From Acetomicrobium hydrogeniformans (GTDB taxonomy: Bacteria > Synergistota > Synergistia > Synergistales > JAFGMB01): 64,000 nucleotides of DNA. Where the stretch lies: contig JAENYO010000005.1 in NCBI GenBank assembly GCA_016841745.1, forward strand, positions 146,439 through 210,438. The letters run 5' to 3'. Below the pieces are notes generated by a model. It searched no databases. It was given only the letters and a program-made list of their open reading frames with translations, and was not told the origin of the DNA. This document shows, one piece after another, positions 51,854-61,158 of this stretch (position 1 is its first letter; every line of letters begins with the position of its first letter). Position numbers and translations under genes: made by a program.

Positions 51854-52210
51854 TCAGTAGATCTCGGTACGGAAGATCTTGCAGAGGTAATTTTTGTCCG
51901 TGCTGAGATAGATTTCAAGCATCTTGCCGTCCTGATCATCCTCCCTGAAACAGTTTATCCAGTCGGCAGGGATAAAACTGCCGTCCAGCATAATGTCACG
52001 GGCCTTTTCGAATGTTCTGCATACGAAGGTTCCAAGGTTAACCAGGGGTTCTCCGTTTAGGGAAAGGGCGCTTTTCATCCAGTCCCTTTCCTCTTCCTCC
52101 TCCTCTGAAAGGAAGGGGGAACTATGAAAAGGAGCAGGGATCTCAACAATCCTGCAGGAACATGACTCTATTTCAAAGATCTGAAGGACGTAGCATCTCT
52201 CCATATACAC
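51854..52210 (-). CDS. Uncharacterised small protein
   Basis: No family is recognised. The product is 116-118 aa: the first codon is GTG and an ATG follows two codons later (52204). It has a run of acidic residues (SEEEEEERDW) and several cysteines near the N-terminus (ERCYVLQIFEIESCSCRIVE). There is no signal or membrane segment. It lies 10 bp after the gene at 52221 on the same strand, so they form a pair. Function is unknown; position before the MotE-like gene suggests a motility link. Confidence 0.6.
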   Translation of the reverse strand: MYMERCYVLQIFEIESCSCRIVEIPAPFHSSPFLSEEEEEERDWMKSALSLNGEPLVNLGTFVCRTFEKARDIMLDGSFIPADWINCFREDDQDGKMLEIYLSTDKNYLCKIFRTEIY

Positions 52211-52220
52211 AAAAACTTCC

Positions 52221-52892
52221 CTAAAAGACTCTCCAGGTCTGTTCTCCCATGTCCTGGTTGTGTACGAGTTCTGCAGAGAAGGAACTGTATTTTTTCAGAA
52301 GACAATGGTTGAGACCTTTCAGAGCATTCAGATCCGGTTTGTAAGGATCGATCTGCAGGAAGGCTCCGATCATCTCCTCTATTGTCCCCTGTGGCTTTCG
52401 GTCTATTTGCCAGAAATGTTTTGCCTCCGCAAGGGTAAGGGCTACCTGAAGGGTATGGGAGAGATTCGCCCTGATCTGACCTTCAGGAAATGAACGGTCG
52501 ATGAGATCGAGCTTTTTCTCTATTTCCTTTCGGTTTTCCTCGGGGCACCTTTCCTTCATGAGGGCATCGGCGAACCAGAGCCTTGACACACAGAAAATGG
52601 GCCATATGTGGTTTTCAAATACGCTTTCCGGCATGGCTTCCGGACCCTCAACGACAACAGCAGAAAAGAGGGGGTGAACCATTTCCGCAAGGAGTGCCTG
52701 GCAGAGGCATCTCATAAACTGGGAGTTATTCCGGCTTTCCCCTTCCGGAAAGAAGAATATGTGCTTTTTCTCTTCAGGATCGCAGGAGGCCTCACAGAGA
52801 TCACCGTCGGCTTTTCGGATCTCCAGGGGCCATTTCAGTTCTTCTTGCAGTTTTCTGATAGCTTTATCCAAAATTATTGCACCTCTTTTCAT
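52221..52892 (-). CDS. Uncharacterised protein, first of a minus-strand run
   Basis: No family is recognised. The product is 223 aa from ATG at 52892, or about 215 aa from the TTG at 52868, which has GAGGTG eight bases upstream. It is soluble, with a Cys-containing segment CEASCDPEEKKHIFFFPEGE and a helical body (QFMRCLCQALLAEMVHPLFS, KEIEKKLDLIDRSFPEGQIR). It is divergent from motA across a 156-bp gap and is followed by genes for another unknown, the MotE-like protein and flgB-C-F. Function is unknown. Confidence 0.65.
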   Translation of the reverse strand: MKRGAIILDKAIRKLQEELKWPLEIRKADGDLCEASCDPEEKKHIFFFPEGESRNNSQFMRCLCQALLAEMVHPLFSAVVVEGPEAMPESVFENHIWPIFCVSRLWFADALMKERCPEENRKEIEKKLDLIDRSFPEGQIRANLSHTLQVALTLAEAKHFWQIDRKPQGTIEEMIGAFLQIDPYKPDLNALKGLNHCLLKKYSSFSAELVHNQDMGEQTWRVF

Positions 52893-53048
52893 AGTAAAGG
52901 GAGACTTCCTTTTCTAGAATCGGTAATCTACGGCCGGGAAAATAGGGGGTCTTTCCTGTTTTTTACTTTTTTCCCGGGACTCCGGCTAACATACTTAAGA
53001 ATAGATATTTAATCGCTTGTTTCACCTCCGGGGAAAGGAGGTCCATGG

Positions 53049-53885
53049 ATGGACATATTAGCCCTGTCAAGTCTTTTGGCAACAGTAGCCCTGGTAGTGG
53101 GGAGCATCATACTGGGAGGTTCCCCAGGAGCCTTTTTTAACTTGCCTTCCATAATGATCGTTGTGGGTGGAACCCTGGGTGCCATCGGTTTTGCAACGCC
53201 CAAGGATGAGCTTATGGTGCTCCCTCAAACGCTTAAGAAGGTTTTTGCCCGGGAGGAGAGCCTGGATATCTCACGCGTGATCACCACAATGATGTCCATG
53301 GCAAAGAAGGCCAGATCCGAAGGACTTCTCGCCCTTGAAGAGGAATTGGTAAAGGTTGATGACGGTTTCATCCGTAAATCGACCCAGCTGGTTATAGACG
53401 GTACTCCTCCGGAACTCGTAAAATCCATCATGGATGTAGAAATAGATCTCATGGAAAGACGTTACGATGATTCCAAAAAAGTATTTGACCTCATGGCGGA
53501 ACTTGCTCCCGCCTTTGGAATGATGGGTACCCTCATAGGACTGATCCAGATGCTGAGGAACCTTGATACTCCCGAAGCCCTGGGGCCAGGAATGGCTGTG
53601 GCCCTGATAACCACCTTTTACGGAACTTTCATCTCCAATGTATTCGCCATACCTGTCTCTAAAAAACTGGTAACCAGAAAGGTCAATGCCATCACTGGAA
53701 TGGAGATAGTGGTGGAAGGGATCCTGTCCATACAGGCTGGTGATAATCCCAGACTGGTGGAGGAGAAACTGAAGGTTTTCCTTTCACCTGAGGAGAGGAG
53801 AAGGTTGCAGGAGCGGGAAAATCGCTCCTTAGAGAGAGACAGGCCAGGAGTGAACCTATCGGAGGAACCTGTCGTTCAGCCGTAA
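53049..53885 (+). CDS. motA: MotA, stator ion-channel subunit
   Basis: The product is 278 aa with four membrane segments and the MotA signature LMAELAPAFGMMGTLIGLIQ, plus FYGTFISNVFAIPVSKKLV. With MotB it forms the ion-driven stator; whether protons or sodium is not decided here. The ATG has AAGGAGG seven bases upstream. It is alone on the plus strand, with unknown genes diverging on the left and a TPR/propeller gene converging (6-bp gap) on the right; motB is 4.4 kb away on the other strand. The C-terminal ~30 residues are a charged extension. Confidence 0.95.
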   Translation: MDILALSSLLATVALVVGSIILGGSPGAFFNLPSIMIVVGGTLGAIGFATPKDELMVLPQTLKKVFAREESLDISRVITTMMSMAKKARSEGLLALEEELVKVDDGFIRKSTQLVIDGTPPELVKSIMDVEIDLMERRYDDSKKVFDLMAELAPAFGMMGTLIGLIQMLRNLDTPEALGPGMAVALITTFYGTFISNVFAIPVSKKLVTRKVNAITGMEIVVEGILSIQAGDNPRLVEEKLKVFLSPEERRRLQERENRSLERDRPGVNLSEEPVVQP

Positions 53886-53891
53886 AACTCC

Positions 53892-55697
53892 TTATCGGGG
53901 AAAGGGCAGAAAACCGTTCCAGAAGAGGATACGGCCCTTCATGACCATTGTCCCGGCCCTTCCCGTAATGAAGAGCCCTGCGGCCTTGGGATTTCCGGGC
54001 AGTCCCAGGGATGGTTTAAGAGCTATTCTCAGGTTGAATGACGGACATGGTCTTAAATCAGGTATTTGTTCTCTCGAAAGGATCATCCTTCCACCTGTGG
54101 CCTCCGAGAGCCTTAATTGATGAAGGTCTGGAATTCCTTTGTCAGCCAGAAGATGGATTACAATGCCGTTGGAGAGAGCATATCCTCCGAAGACGGTGAG
54201 GGACGCCAGATCCCGGGGAATGTCACAGGGATCAAGTAGAAGTTGCATTGCAGGTCCTCTAATGAATTCCTCATCTGCAGGATCGGGAAGACTGGACGTT
54301 TCAAGGGGAGTACTCCCGGAAGCTATCTCAGTCTCTACAACTTCGGTCAGGTTCCCTCCAAGTATGCCCTGGAATATCTTGTCATCAGTTCCGGAGGGGG
54401 TGCCCAGGGGGTGAATCAACCTTGCCTCTACGATCCAGTTATGGCGATTTGTTCTCTTTGCAGGAACAGGTCTGGGATATTTCAGGGCCAGAAAACCTCT
54501 TTCAGTTTTGGCCTTTATAATGTTGTACCTGTATAGACGGGTGTCGGTTACTAAAATTTCCCCCTGACCGTTACGGAAAAGGAACCATGCCTCGGGGAAT
54601 GATTCACCAAGACTGGAGTTTTGGCCATTCTTCAGGGATACTTCGAATAGTCCCCTTTCTTCGGTAAGGACTATAAATTTTTCCGAATTGAGCCATTCAA
54701 CCGATCGGGGATGTCCTGGAATACTGAAATTAGCCATCTCTTTACCTTTTTGAATGTCCAGGATGAAAACCCTGTTTCCCCTTCTGTCCGCCACTGCAAG
54801 CAGGGGACCAAGGGATGCCAGGGATACGGGTTCGAAGTCTGATGAGGAAGGATGCCATGAGTAGAGGGTCTTTCCATTGGAGATGTTCACGATGAAGATC
54901 CTGCCCATAACCCTTTCGGCCAGGGCCATGAGTTCAGCTCCTGCAAAGCATGCATCTGATATTGAACGGCCTTCCGAATTTCCCCGGAAGGTTTCTGAAA
55001 AAGCTTTACGGTTAAAGCTTCCCCTAAGGAAGGTGCCATCGGAAAACACCAGGATCAGATTATTTCCTCCTGTTGGAAGTGCCCGCACGATCTTACCTTC
55101 GGTCTGATCGGAATAATATCTGCTCCAGTCTTTTTCGTTTTTTCTGTAAATCCAGACCTTTCGGTTTATGGTATCGCAGATGGCAAGAATATTTCCCATG
55201 AGAGTCGGACGGCCCGGCATGGAAATGGAGGATCCCCAAAGAAGGTCCAGTCCGAATTCATCCCTTAAATTGCTGAGATCTGACATTTCAACCCTGCTGT
55301 TTATGCCTGAAGACAGGCTTTCCTCAAGATAAACCTTTCTATCTTCAATTTCCTGGAGAAAACCCACGGCGAAAGGGTCATCAGGCTTTACTTCAAGATA
55401 GAGTTCCAGGTTCCGCCTGGTTTCTGCATAATTGCCTAGAAGGGAAAAACAGTAACCTCTCAGAAGGTAGTATGAAATCAGGTAGGGGTCGTATCTCAGG
55501 GCCTCCTCCAGTTCTCCAAGAGCCCTGCCTACCTTTCCCTCCAGAGCCTTCCGATAGGCGGAGGCGAAGAGGGCTTCACCGTACATGTGTTCCGCTGTTG
55601 GGAGGAAAATATGGGGTTCAGATGCATGTACAAAGGCGGGAATCATAAGCAGAGTTCCCACCAGGAGATACAACATGAACTTATTCACCTTTTTCAA
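53892..55697 (-). CDS. Exported TPR plus beta-propeller-like protein of unknown role
   Basis: The product is about 601 aa from the TTG at 55697, with GGGGGA upstream; the frame extends 44 codons further into cheA and is not coding there. A signal peptide (KFMLYLLVGTLLMIPAFVHA) is followed by TPR-like helices at about residues 35-110 (ALGELEEALRYDPYLISYYL). Next is a propeller-like region (~140-400) with repeated beta-strand/turn patterns (GNILAICDTINRKVWIYRKN, LILVFSDGTFLRGSF). The C-terminal ~170 residues include ALSNGIVIHLLADKGIPDLH followed by SEATGGRMI, which recalls the end of von Willebrand A folds. It follows cheA (50-bp gap). It may be a periplasmic scaffold; no function can be assigned. 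Confidence 0.6.
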   Translation of the reverse strand: MKKVNKFMLYLLVGTLLMIPAFVHASEPHIFLPTAEHMYGEALFASAYRKALEGKVGRALGELEEALRYDPYLISYYLLRGYCFSLLGNYAETRRNLELYLEVKPDDPFAVGFLQEIEDRKVYLEESLSSGINSRVEMSDLSNLRDEFGLDLLWGSSISMPGRPTLMGNILAICDTINRKVWIYRKNEKDWSRYYSDQTEGKIVRALPTGGNNLILVFSDGTFLRGSFNRKAFSETFRGNSEGRSISDACFAGAELMALAERVMGRIFIVNISNGKTLYSWHPSSSDFEPVSLASLGPLLAVADRRGNRVFILDIQKGKEMANFSIPGHPRSVEWLNSEKFIVLTEERGLFEVSLKNGQNSSLGESFPEAWFLFRNGQGEILVTDTRLYRYNIIKAKTERGFLALKYPRPVPAKRTNRHNWIVEARLIHPLGTPSGTDDKIFQGILGGNLTEVVETEIASGSTPLETSSLPDPADEEFIRGPAMQLLLDPCDIPRDLASLTVFGGYALSNGIVIHLLADKGIPDLHQLRLSEATGGRMILSREQIPDLRPCPSFNLRIALKPSLGLPGNPKAAGLFITGRAGTMVMKGRILFWNGFLPFPR

Positions 55698-55747
55698 AAC
55701 AAATCCCCCGTTCATGACCGGAAGCAGGGTTCCTCCGGAAACCTGTA

Positions 55748-57706
55748 CTATGAAGTTTCTTCGACGGCGGCAGGGTCGATGATGAGAGCTACACTTCCAT
55801 CTCCAAGGATGGTTCCTCCAGAGAACCATTTGATCCTTGTCGTTCCTGTATTTCCAAGGTTCTTTATGACTATTTCCTGCTGTCCAATAAAATCATCCAC
55901 TATGAAGCCTATACGTCGGAATCCGGTACGCATTACCACAACGGAAAGGTTATCCTGTTCCTCCCTTTCGGGAATTCCGTAGAATTGTCTGGCATCTATG
56001 AGGTTGAGAATTGAACCCCTCAGCATTGTGACAAGACTTCCGTTAACGACCTTGGCCTGTTCCCGGTCAACCTTGATGGTTTCGTCCACGCTTTCAAGGG
56101 GAATGGCGTAGACCCTGCCATCGATCGTTACCAGTAGGGCCAGTACTATGGCAAGGGTTATGGGAAGTTTTATCTTGACCGATGTTCCTTCTCCGTTGTC
56201 AGATTCTATGTACATGCGTCCGCCCAGGGACTCCACCTTGCTTTTGACAGCGTCCATACCCACACCTCTGCCTGAGATGTCGGATATGGTATCAGTGGTA
56301 CTGAAACCTGGAATGAAGAGGAACTGAAGAGCCTCCCGGTCGGTTGCCTTTTCTGCCTGTTCTTCTGTTATGATCCCCTTTTCAATTGCCTTGGCAACTA
56401 CCTTGTCCCTGTCAATGCCCTTTCCGTCATCCTCTACTGCAACCACAACGCTACTCCCATCCTGGTAAGCCCTTACCTTTAGCCGTCCGGTCTCGCTCTT
56501 TCCTGCTGCAAGCCTTTCCTCGGAAGTTTCTATGCCGTGGTCAAGACTGTTTCGGATGAGATGGACCATGGGATCCCCTATCTCGTCTATTACTGACCTG
56601 TCCAGTTCGGTCTCCCTTCCCTCCAGTTCAAGGGAAACCTTCTTTTCCAGGGTGTGTGAAAGATCTCTTACCAGCCTTGGAAAGCGGTCAAAGATGAAAC
56701 TGATGGGCAGCATACGCAGTTTTGTGACCAGTTCCTGTATATCCTTTGAAATTCTCCCGAGCTGCATGATGGGTTCTTCGAACTCTTTGAAATCAACATC
56801 CCTGGCGAGCTTCTCTATTCTTGATCTCCCGATAACCAGTTCTCCCACAAGGTTCAGAAGTTTGTCCAGCCTCTGGACATCCACCCTTACGGTCTGGTTG
56901 GTCTTGCGCTGGATGGATTTGACGGCATCGGTTACTTTCTCTTCCTCGCTTTTTGCATGTCCCTTTCTGGATGAACCCTGAACTTGACGGGAGGACTTGT
57001 CCTTTCTGGAGGTGCCATGTTCTTCTACTGTGCAGGAGAGGACTTCGCCGACACTCTGGACTGCTTCCCTGATGTCTTCGTCAGATACCTGGGTTTTCAC
57101 AAGAATGGAGAACTCATTGCCGGAAAATTTCCCTTCCAGGATGGTCTCCATGGACGGATCGGCGAATTCAACCCTCCCGATAGAGGAGATCTCCTCCACT
57201 ACCATCATTGCCCTGGCTCCCTTTAGCATACAGTCCTTCCGAAGTGCAACCTTCACATTCCTGAGCCCGTGATCGCAAATTTCCTCTTTGTCTACGGAAG
57301 AAGTCTCCAGGGCTGTTTTTTGCTCTTCGATCTGAAGTATCCTTACAAGTTTTTCCTTTATTTCCGTGGTATCAACCTTAACGTCTCCCTTGCCTTCCTT
57401 TATATCCTCCAGGAACTGGTTAAGCGTATCCAGGCATTCGAAAAGAAGAGAGATGTCTTCTTCCCTCCTGAGGTAGAACTTACCGTTCCTTACTCCGTCA
57501 AGTACGTCTTCCATGGTATGGGTAAGTGACGCCATGTTACTGAAACCCATGGTCCCCGCCATTCCCTTCAGGGTATGGGCAACCCGGAAGATCTCGTTGA
57601 TCACATTTTCATTGCCCTCTTCAAAGGCCAGAAGATATTCGTTCAGCCTCTGCAGATTATCTTTGGTTTCATCGATAAAGGGCCCGATATAATCATTAAG
57701 GTCCAT
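55748..57706 (-). CDS. cheA: CheA, chemotaxis histidine kinase
   Basis: The product is 652 aa. The Hpt domain has the phospho-acceptor His44 in FRVAHTLKGMAGTMGF; a variable P2 region and linker follow. The P3 dimerisation helices are VDVQRLDKLLNLVGELVIGR; the kinase shows the N box HLIRNSLDHGIE, G1 DDGKGID, and G2 SGRGVGMDAVKSKVESLGGR; the CheW-like C-terminal domain ends the protein. It phosphorylates CheY and CheB. The ATG has GGAGAGG upstream. It follows the YvyF-like gene (75-bp gap). Confidence 0.97.
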   Translation of the reverse strand: MDLNDYIGPFIDETKDNLQRLNEYLLAFEEGNENVINEIFRVAHTLKGMAGTMGFSNMASLTHTMEDVLDGVRNGKFYLRREEDISLLFECLDTLNQFLEDIKEGKGDVKVDTTEIKEKLVRILQIEEQKTALETSSVDKEEICDHGLRNVKVALRKDCMLKGARAMMVVEEISSIGRVEFADPSMETILEGKFSGNEFSILVKTQVSDEDIREAVQSVGEVLSCTVEEHGTSRKDKSSRQVQGSSRKGHAKSEEEKVTDAVKSIQRKTNQTVRVDVQRLDKLLNLVGELVIGRSRIEKLARDVDFKEFEEPIMQLGRISKDIQELVTKLRMLPISFIFDRFPRLVRDLSHTLEKKVSLELEGRETELDRSVIDEIGDPMVHLIRNSLDHGIETSEERLAAGKSETGRLKVRAYQDGSSVVVAVEDDGKGIDRDKVVAKAIEKGIITEEQAEKATDREALQFLFIPGFSTTDTISDISGRGVGMDAVKSKVESLGGRMYIESDNGEGTSVKIKLPITLAIVLALLVTIDGRVYAIPLESVDETIKVDREQAKVVNGSLVTMLRGSILNLIDARQFYGIPEREEQDNLSVVVMRTGFRRIGFIVDDFIGQQEIVIKNLGNTGTTRIKWFSGGTILGDGSVALIIDPAAVEETS

Positions 57707-57781
57707 AATGGAATCCTCTCCTTTTCACTGGAAACTGGAAAAGCAATTCTTTCCCCGGAAAATAAAGACAGCTGAATGTCC

Positions 57782-58168
57782 TTATATGTTTTTTCTTTCC
57801 CGTCTCTCGCCAATGAACATCCTGCCCGGGTTCGAGTCTTCGGGGGCGCCCCTCTGCTCAATCTTTCTAAGCTCCGATGCAAACTGGTCTGCCAGGTCTC
57901 TTCTGGAAGTCGTATATTCTGACGATGTCTCTTCTTGTTCAAAGAGGCCTTCCTCTGCAAGTATCCGGATGTAGACATGATCCACATCCAGCCTTTCAGA
58001 GAGTTTCAGGCTGTCGAGCCTCTCACCGGGAGGAGTGTTACGGATCTCATCCCTGGCTCTGAAATATATCTCGTCGAGGTCATCCCTGCAGCCAGTACAA
58101 ATCTGGGGGCCGTTGAGATGCAGATACACTTTTCCGCAAATCCTGCAATTTCTCAAAGAATTTTCCAT
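57782..58168 (-). CDS. YvyF-like flagellar protein (zinc-ribbon)
   Basis: The product is about 128 aa from the ATG at 58166-58168 (MENSLRNCRICGKVYLHLNG); the frame continues upstream without a start. Two CxxC pairs (CRICG and CTGC) suggest a zinc ribbon, and a helical region DSLKLSERLDVDHVYIRIL (winged-helix-like) follows. This layout matches the YvyF/TIGR03826-type flagellar proteins, which are linked to flagellar operons in Firmicutes, with uncertain function. It lies between motB and cheA on the same strand. The ribosome site is GGGAGGG 11 nt upstream. Confidence 0.65.
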   Translation of the reverse strand: MENSLRNCRICGKVYLHLNGPQICTGCRDDLDEIYFRARDEIRNTPPGERLDSLKLSERLDVDHVYIRILAEEGLFEQEETSSEYTTSRRDLADQFASELRKIEQRGAPEDSNPGRMFIGERRERKNI

Positions 58169-58279
58169 CTTGACAAGTTCCCTCCCATCTGGACGATCCA
58201 CAATACAAAGTATAAAAGTATGAGATGCAGCAAAAACAGGATAAGCCCTTAAAACCCGGGTTATAGTCATGTCTCTTTC

Positions 58280-58999
58280 TCAGGAAAGAATGACCAGGTC
58301 CACCCTCCTGTTCATCTGCCGGTGATAATCTGTGTCGTTGGGCATGATAGGTCTGGATTCCCCATATCCTACAGACTGCAGTCTGCGGGGAGAAAGATCC
58401 GCAGACCCCGAGAGAAAGGACACTATTCTTGAGGATCTGAGAGCGGAGAGGTCCCAGTTGTCCCTGATGATCCCTTTCCCGTTTACAGGGATGCTGTCAG
58501 AGTGTCCTTCGGCGGAAATATCGTTGGGTATCTCCCTGAATATCTCTCCAAGGATAGACAGGACTATTTTCCCCTCGGGCAGGAGCTCATATTGCCCTGC
58601 CTGGAAAAGCAGTCCCTCCGAAATGGAAACCACCACTCCCCGCTGGTTGATGGACACATTGACTTCCTTTTCCAGTCCATGTTTCCTTATTATGGATTGT
58701 ATCTTCCTGGCCACCTTCGTGCTGTCCATGGTCTGTTTCCTTGAGCTGCCCGCATCCTCCATGGTCTGGCCCGAAAATACTTTCTGGTCCTCCTCGAAGG
58801 TCTTACCCCCATCGATAACACCGATGGCTCCCCGGAATGAGAAAAGCATTTTCTGAAACTTCATAACGTCTATGGTGGAGAATGAATAGAGGAGGATGAA
58901 AAAGGTGAGGATAAGGGTGACCATGTCGCCATAGGTGGTCATCCAGTTCCCTCCAGACTTGGATTCTTCACTTTTCCTCTTTTTTCTTGCCAATTCCAA
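58280..58999 (-). CDS. motB: MotB, stator peptidoglycan-binding subunit
   Basis: The product is 239 aa. The single membrane segment carries the conserved Asp25 in TTYGDMVTLILTFFILLYS. The C-terminal OmpA-like peptidoglycan-binding domain contains ISAEGHSDSIPVNGKGIIRD and VGYGESRP. It anchors the stator to the wall and forms the ion channel with MotA, whose gene is separate (53049, opposite strand). It is 15 bp after flhA on the same strand. Confidence 0.95.
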   Translation of the reverse strand: MELARKKRKSEESKSGGNWMTTYGDMVTLILTFFILLYSFSTIDVMKFQKMLFSFRGAIGVIDGGKTFEEDQKVFSGQTMEDAGSSRKQTMDSTKVARKIQSIIRKHGLEKEVNVSINQRGVVVSISEGLLFQAGQYELLPEGKIVLSILGEIFREIPNDISAEGHSDSIPVNGKGIIRDNWDLSALRSSRIVSFLSGSADLSPRRLQSVGYGESRPIMPNDTDYHRQMNRRVDLVILS

Positions 59000-59014
59000 T
59001 CTTCCTTTCGTGCC

Positions 59015-61138
59015 CTATTCTACGATCCCTACGGTCTTTATCCTGGTATCGCCGGGAAGCTCGCTATATCCCATGACCGCTACGTTGGGGAAGGTCCTTT
59101 CTATGATCTTCCTCACGAAAAGCCTGACGTCCGGATGGACAATGAGCACCTGGGGCAGCCCTTCCCGCAGAAGATTTTCTGTGGCTGAACCCACAGCATG
59201 GATGAAACTCTGCATATCTTTCGGATCCATCTTTATGCGCCATCCCTCCACCAGGTTGCCCTGTACAGATTCTTTGATCATCTTCTCCCTTTCTGGTGAG
59301 AGGGTCACTGCCGTAAGTTCTCCCGAAGTTTCATTGATATAAAGGGAAAGGATTATCTTTCCCAGGGCTTCCCTGGCTTTCTCAGAGAGAAAATCGGAAT
59401 TCTGTACTGACTTGCCGTAATCTGCAAGAGTCTCGAAAATACCAGCCAGGTCCCGGATGGGTATCTTTTCCCTCACCAGATTCTGAAGCACTTTCTGAAT
59501 ATCTCCCAGGCTGAGGCATCTGAGCATTTCCTCCACCACCGCGGGAGCGCTGTCCTTGACCATGTCAACCATGTTCTGAACGGTTTGCCGGGTTAGGAGA
59601 TCCGCCGCATTGGCCCGGACCACCTCAGAGAGATGGGTGGCCAGAACGGAAGGAGCATCCACCACGGTGTACCCAAGTTCCTCGGCCTTGGCTCTCAGTT
59701 CCGGAGTTATCCACAGGGCATCCAGGTTGAAGGTGGGTTCCTTTGTGGGTATGCCCACAAGCTCGCCCTTTGTGTCTCCTGTGTCGATGGCAAGGAAATG
59801 ATCGGGCATGAGCTCAGCAACCTTTTCGGGGACTCCCCTGACCTTGATCGTATAGGATGTAGGTTTGAGCTGGAGATTATCCTTGATCCGTACCGGAGGT
59901 GTGACAACACCCATTTCAAGTGCCAACTGGCGCCTGAGGGTCTGGATCCTGTCAAGAAGGTCTCCTCCCCTGGAAGGCTCGATCATGGGAATAAGTGCAT
60001 ATCCGACTTCCAGTTCCAGCGGGTCCACGGCGAGGAGCTTCATGACGTTGTCAAAACTGCCGCTGTCCCCCCTGGACTGGGCAGGTTCGGATGGTGCAGT
60101 ACCTGTCTGTTTCTTTGGACTCTTTGAAGTCTGCGGAGGTTGTTCCTCCGCCTCTTTTTTGCTTTTGAAGACCCAAAAACCCAGCATACCCAGGAATGAA
60201 GCCAGAAGAATGAAAGGAATCCTGGGAAAACCGGGTATCAATGCAAGGGCAAGAAGAAGAATGGATCCTACCCACAGAGGTCTGTAATGGTTTATCAGCG
60301 ATTTTGTTATGTCTCGCCCGAGGTTGCTTTCTCCTGCAGAGCGGGTGACCAGAATACCCGTAGCCGTTGAAAGTATAAGGGCTGGTATCTGTGCCACCAG
60401 ACCGTCTCCAACGGTGAGGAGGCTGAATTTCTGGGTTGCCTGTGAAAGGGTGAGGCCCTGCTGGAACATCCCTATGCAGATTCCTCCGATGATGTTTATG
60501 GTCGTTATGATGAGGCCTGCAACGGCATCTCCCTTGACGAATTTTGATGCTCCGTCCATGGCTCCGAAGAAATCGGCCTCTCTCTGGACTGTCTTACGTC
60601 TCTCCCTGGCTGTATGCTCGTCTATAAGGCCGTTACCGAGATCTGCATCAATGGCCATCTGTTTGCCCGGCATTCCGTCGAGCTGAAAGCGTGCCTGGAC
60701 TTCCGCAACCCTTTCTGCACCCTTGGTTATTACCAGGAACTGGATAAGGACCAGGATGAGGAAAACTATGCCTCCCACCAGGTAGTTCCCGCCCACCACA
60801 AAGTTTCCGAAGGCGGTGATGAGTTTTCCCGCGAAGCCATGAAGAAGTATAAGACGGGTGGTGGATACGTTCAGGGAAAGCCTGAAAAGAGTAGCTACCA
60901 GAAGTATGGAGGGGAAAGCGGCGATCTCCAGAGCATTATGGATGTAGAAAGTGGTGAGAAGGATGATAACTGCAAATGTGATATTCAGGGCCAGAAATAC
61001 GTCCAGAATGATGGTGGGAAGGGGAATTACCATCATGGCCACAATGAGGATCACCATGAAGGTGATACCCATGTCTGAGTAGTTCAATATTCTTTCGATG
61101 GGATCAATTTTTGCTGCCTTAGCTCTTGCCATTGCCAT
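59015..61138 (-). CDS. flhA: FlhA, flagellar export apparatus protein
   Basis: The product is 707 residues, close to the usual ~690. The N-terminal half has eight or so membrane segments and the FHIPEP-type motifs (QARFQLDGMPGKQMAIDADL, then GNGLIDEHTARERRK). The C-terminal cytoplasmic half ends in VAVMGYSELPGDTRI. It forms the ring that selects export cargo. Two ATGs (residues 1 and 3) are possible. flhB and fliPQR, which often adjoin it, are not next to it; fliPQR is at 40-42 kb. Confidence 0.96.
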   Translation of the reverse strand: MAMARAKAAKIDPIERILNYSDMGITFMVILIVAMMVIPLPTIILDVFLALNITFAVIILLTTFYIHNALEIAAFPSILLVATLFRLSLNVSTTRLILLHGFAGKLITAFGNFVVGGNYLVGGIVFLILVLIQFLVITKGAERVAEVQARFQLDGMPGKQMAIDADLGNGLIDEHTARERRKTVQREADFFGAMDGASKFVKGDAVAGLIITTINIIGGICIGMFQQGLTLSQATQKFSLLTVGDGLVAQIPALILSTATGILVTRSAGESNLGRDITKSLINHYRPLWVGSILLLALALIPGFPRIPFILLASFLGMLGFWVFKSKKEAEEQPPQTSKSPKKQTGTAPSEPAQSRGDSGSFDNVMKLLAVDPLELEVGYALIPMIEPSRGGDLLDRIQTLRRQLALEMGVVTPPVRIKDNLQLKPTSYTIKVRGVPEKVAELMPDHFLAIDTGDTKGELVGIPTKEPTFNLDALWITPELRAKAEELGYTVVDAPSVLATHLSEVVRANAADLLTRQTVQNMVDMVKDSAPAVVEEMLRCLSLGDIQKVLQNLVREKIPIRDLAGIFETLADYGKSVQNSDFLSEKAREALGKIILSLYINETSGELTAVTLSPEREKMIKESVQGNLVEGWRIKMDPKDMQSFIHAVGSATENLLREGLPQVLIVHPDVRLFVRKIIERTFPNVAVMGYSELPGDTRIKTVGIVE

Positions 61139-61158
61139 ATTCTCGGTTCAACTCCCCG

